A stretch of DNA of 64,000 bases from Bryoerythrophyllum caledonicum (lineage: Eukaryota; Streptophyta; Bryopsida; Pottiales; Pottiaceae): assembly GCA_963971425.1 (NCBI GenBank), contig OZ020514.1, positions 41,267,158-41,331,157 of the forward strand. Direction: 5' to 3'. The notes beneath the pieces are model-generated. The model saw only the letters and a list, made by a program, of their open reading frames with translations, had not been told where the DNA came from and did not search any database. This document shows, in pieces, positions 61,801 through 64,000 of the stretch. The position numbers and the translations under genes were made by a program. Numbering within the stretch: the stretch's first letter is position 1; each line of letters begins with the position of its first letter.

Positions 61801-63819
61801 CGATGGAGCGGGTGCAGGCAATGTCCTTCCTGCCGGGCAGAGCTCACCCGCTTGCGCTAACGCTTCCAGCTGAGCCCGCTGTGGGACCCAATGAGGTGGT
61901 CAACTTGACAGAGGATTCAGACCATGGGACCGATATGGGCGAGGATGCGATGGACGACAACCTCTTCCCCGACAACGTCGACAACGATGGTCTGCTTACA
62001 GCAGCCGGTTTAGGTGTTCTTCTTGATGAAGCACACCTAATAAGGCCTCAAAAGGGAGGAAAGGCAGCAGCTGTGGTGCGATCAGAGGTGGCGCCGCGGC
62101 GCGATGACCGTCCCCCTGCACCAAGCGGGATGACCGTCCCCCTGTTCGCACAGCCTGCGGATGAGACTGTCTTGCGCTCGCAAGGTGCCTTCGTCCCTCC
62201 CCGAGTTGTGACCCCAATCGACCCAGGAGTCGGTGGCCCGCCGACGCCGCCTGCACCAAGCCCAGCTGTATCTGGTGGGCCTGTACCGCGTGAGAATCCT
62301 TCGAGTTTTTCACAGCCAAGCGCGTCCGCTACTCTGAAATCCGGCGATGTTCAACATCAGGCACCGGTGACAGAAGTTGTGGCCAAGAAGAAGAAACCGA
62401 ATGTGAGGATTATTCCTCCCAACCGGACTACTCAAGTTGTGGCTCCCGAGATTAGTGGAGGACAGACTCCCCAGAGTTCCCCCCCAACTGAGCCACCAAT
62501 AAAAAAGCCTCGGAGCCAATCGCTGAAGAGCAAGGCATCGTTGGAAGAGGGTGGCATTTCCTCTGGAGTGCTGTCACCGAAGAGCAGTTCGGAGATCAGC
62601 AAGGAGGGGCGGTCAAGGAAGCGGTCGCCTCCGCCTGCAAAAAAGAGAGTGCGGAAGTTGAAAAGGGGGGGTAGCGCTGGTTCCACCCCAAGAGAATCAG
62701 CAATGTCCCCAGACTCTGCTGATCATCCCAACACGGGGCTATCGTCTATTGCTCCTTTTGTGAGGCAGGATACAGGCAATACATCCGGAGGTTAGTCACG
62801 AGATAGTGCACCTAGGAGATTTTCTTGCAGTTTAGGACACTACCTTTATAATACATGTACTTTATCACGTGAACACAAAGCTCATTTTCCATGGTTGTTC
62901 TTCTGAGTTCGCAGTCTGATATCAGAATGTGTTTTCATGTTCCATTTTTTTGTCGGCTGCCCGCCGACTGTATATCTAATAGCTTCCATATTTCTATCAA
63001 TCAGCAGTTCATCCGAGTATTCCTACTGCTGCCGTTTCAACTCCAGCAATCGACGAAGATGGAGCGGATCGGGAAACAGAGGCACTTGAGCACTTCATTC
63101 AGGTGGGCAGACAACCACTCAGTAACTATTTCCTTGTCCTCCAAGTAGATGGTCTGTTACTCGCCCTGGATATTGACAAGGACGGGTCGTTGTATAGCAA
63201 GATCCGGCCACGCATGGTTGAGTTTCTGAACTACTGCGTTACGAACTTCAGTATTGTGATCTGGAGTTTGGAGGATCCAGATAGGCATGCCCATGAAATG
63301 AAAATCCTTAGAGATGCATGTCCCAGCATTAGAAAGCTTCGTTATATTTTTTATCAGTCGTACTGCGACGTGGCGAGGATTGGTGTTGGGGGTCAGAAAC
63401 TCTACCTGAAGAGGCTGTCAACTCTATTCTTGAGTCCCGCAGCGCTAAAAGGAACTGAAGCGAATAGCGGCAACACCCTGTTGATTGACGTTTCTCCTTT
63501 TTCGAACGTCAAGAACAGTCCATATAATGCCATCCATCCGGTTCCCTTCACCATGGATTCTATTGAGACCTTTACGAATGAGTCCTCTATTCTCTTCAAG
63601 GTCTCAAAGTTCCTTGAAGCCATGAAAGAGTCAGGCATGCCTGTACCCTTGTATACCGCGGTTGCCGATTGCCTTTCCTTGGTGAAGGAATCGGCTGTGC
63701 CTTTCAAAAGTCCAAGAATGGCAGCCCTTTGCCTGGTAGAAAAAGAGAAAACCTCCTCTAGCAGGGCCGTCGTCCCTTGGATTTGTCGTCTCCTACCAGG
63801 TGACCCTGAATGGGAGTAG
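58841..63819 (+). CDS. Element E four-exon fusion protein: ParB-like, methyltransferase-like and NIF/FCP1 HAD-like segments
   Basis: Exons 58841-60184, 60333-61625, 61755-62790 and 63008-63819 join with phases 0, 0 and 1 into 1,494 uninterrupted codons ending in TAG. Residues about 355-370 read WYIIGGQHTYLACKALGE, resembling the core of ParB/sulfiredoxin-type domains. Residues about 845-900 read QPTLVKGDSSLTVFNTWGGG, then NVTALAL and VIEFVREEAEVAVAMERV, like the motif I end of beta-class DNA methyltransferases. A DPPY-type motif IV is not clear (FNQPEAP at the expected place). A Pro/Lys/Ser-rich linker follows, with a basic KKRVRK patch. The last exon matches plant NIF/FCP1-type HAD domains: FLVLQVDGLLLA, IRPRMVEFL, FSIVIWS, NTLLIDVSP. 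The nucleophile Asp is Gln and a later conserved Asp is Val, so phosphatase activity is unlikely. The exon structure is solid; ParB and methyltransferase calls are tentative. Confidence 0.65.
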
Positions 63820-64000
63820 TACATTTGGTCGTACCCAAGCAGTAGGCGTCCACGTCCTAGTACTACTTAGAACTTGCCGTCAGCGGGCAGCCGACGCTTG
63901 TAGAACCCGTTTTGTAATTCACATCTGTATAAATAAAGACTGTCTCCAACTTTTTATACACATAAATAAAGACATAAATAAAGACATAAGACATAAATAA
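63820..64000 (+). terminator. 3' end region of the fusion gene
   Basis: A palindrome variant at 63879-63895 is followed by several AATAAA words (63930, 63964, 63974, 63984 region) within a short tandem repeat ACATAAATAAAG at the window edge. AATAAA is the canonical polyadenylation signal, so 3' end formation here is likely. The element may continue beyond the window. Confidence 0.45.

Larger units (their letters stand above)
52603..63895. repeat. 17-bp palindrome GTCGGCGGSCCGCCGAC dispersed through element E
   Basis: Copies with zero to four changes: 52603, 52890, 53020, 54005, 55299, 56334, 57246, 57367, 58427, 58492, 58655, 58792, 60269, 61682, 62229, 62952 and 63879 (start positions). Only 56334 and 62229 lie in exons. 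Each of the five introns (54097-53931, 55389-55215, 60185-60332, 61626-61754, 62791-63007) holds exactly one. None was noticed left of 52.6 kb. Confidence 0.85.

Noticed and set aside
52600-64000. Element E as an integrated large DNA virus or virophage because of its ParB/methyltransferase-like gene
   Set aside because: No capsid, DNA polymerase or packaging ATPase is visible, both genes have spliceosomal introns, and a diverged sister (D) sits beside it like a transposon family.

Overview
The window is a nested graveyard of transposable elements from an intron-bearing eukaryote. Plant-type Ty1/copia, Ty3/gypsy, Mutator-like (MULE) and DUF659-type hAT relics, GT-AG introns and long AT-rich intergenic stretches point to a streptophyte lineage, and a charophyte alga such as Chara would fit. 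That assignment is inference. I see no convincing single-copy host gene and no rRNA, tRNA or CRISPR array.

Layout. (1) 1-9219: most of a large MULE-type element, with a four-exon transposase on + (cut by the window edge) convergent with a five-exon Ulp1-protease gene on -. Both strands are peppered with TTATCGG/CCGATAA. (2) 9236-11285: a Ty1/copia relic with its 3' LTR. (3) 11286-14469: noncoding, with a GCGGATGGG array at 12.54-13.08 kb. (4) 14470-26100: a decayed Ty3/gypsy element on -, followed by a 3.6-kb companion unit (A); a 662-bp hAT MITE with a perfect 8-bp target duplication sits inside its integrase. (5) 26.1-36.2 kb: small hAT-like elements, GCGGATGGG arrays, unknown relics and a DUF659 hAT transposase on -. 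(6) 38.9-47.7 kb: a second Ty3/gypsy relic interrupted by two further copies (B, C) of the companion unit. (7) 48.9-52.2 kb (D) and 52.5-64.0 kb (E): two diverged elements that share an uncommon RNase H-like, probably transposase-like gene with a GHTHEDID motif (DUF7869-like).

Element E is the most interesting part. Its two genes are divergent. The - strand gene is the GHTHEDID protein. The + strand gene reads through four exons as an uninterrupted 1,494-residue protein that appears to fuse a ParB-like GGQHT segment, a DNA-methyltransferase-like segment and a plant-type NIF/FCP1 HAD-like domain lacking key catalytic aspartates. A 17-bp palindrome, consensus GTCGGCGGSCCGCCGAC, recurs about 16 times in E: once in every one of the five introns of both genes and several times in the divergent promoter. 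Element D has a different, 21-bp palindrome in its upstream region.

Across the window each element family carries its own short, dense, mostly noncoding signature word: TTATCGG in the MULE, TCCGGA in the gypsy and its A/B/C companions, GCGGATGGG or CGGACGGAC in the hAT-like elements, two different palindromes in D and E. This resembles the known sequence-specific anti-silencing motifs of Arabidopsis VANDAL elements and the subterminal transposase-binding repeats of hAT elements. Which applies here is not decided by sequence alone.

In-frame stops inside otherwise intact genes are mostly TAG, and several sit where homologues or family consensus have glutamine, which suggests CAG-to-TAG decay. 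Family names are from motif recognition by eye; no search was run. Element boundaries marked approximate were judged by comparing copies within the window.
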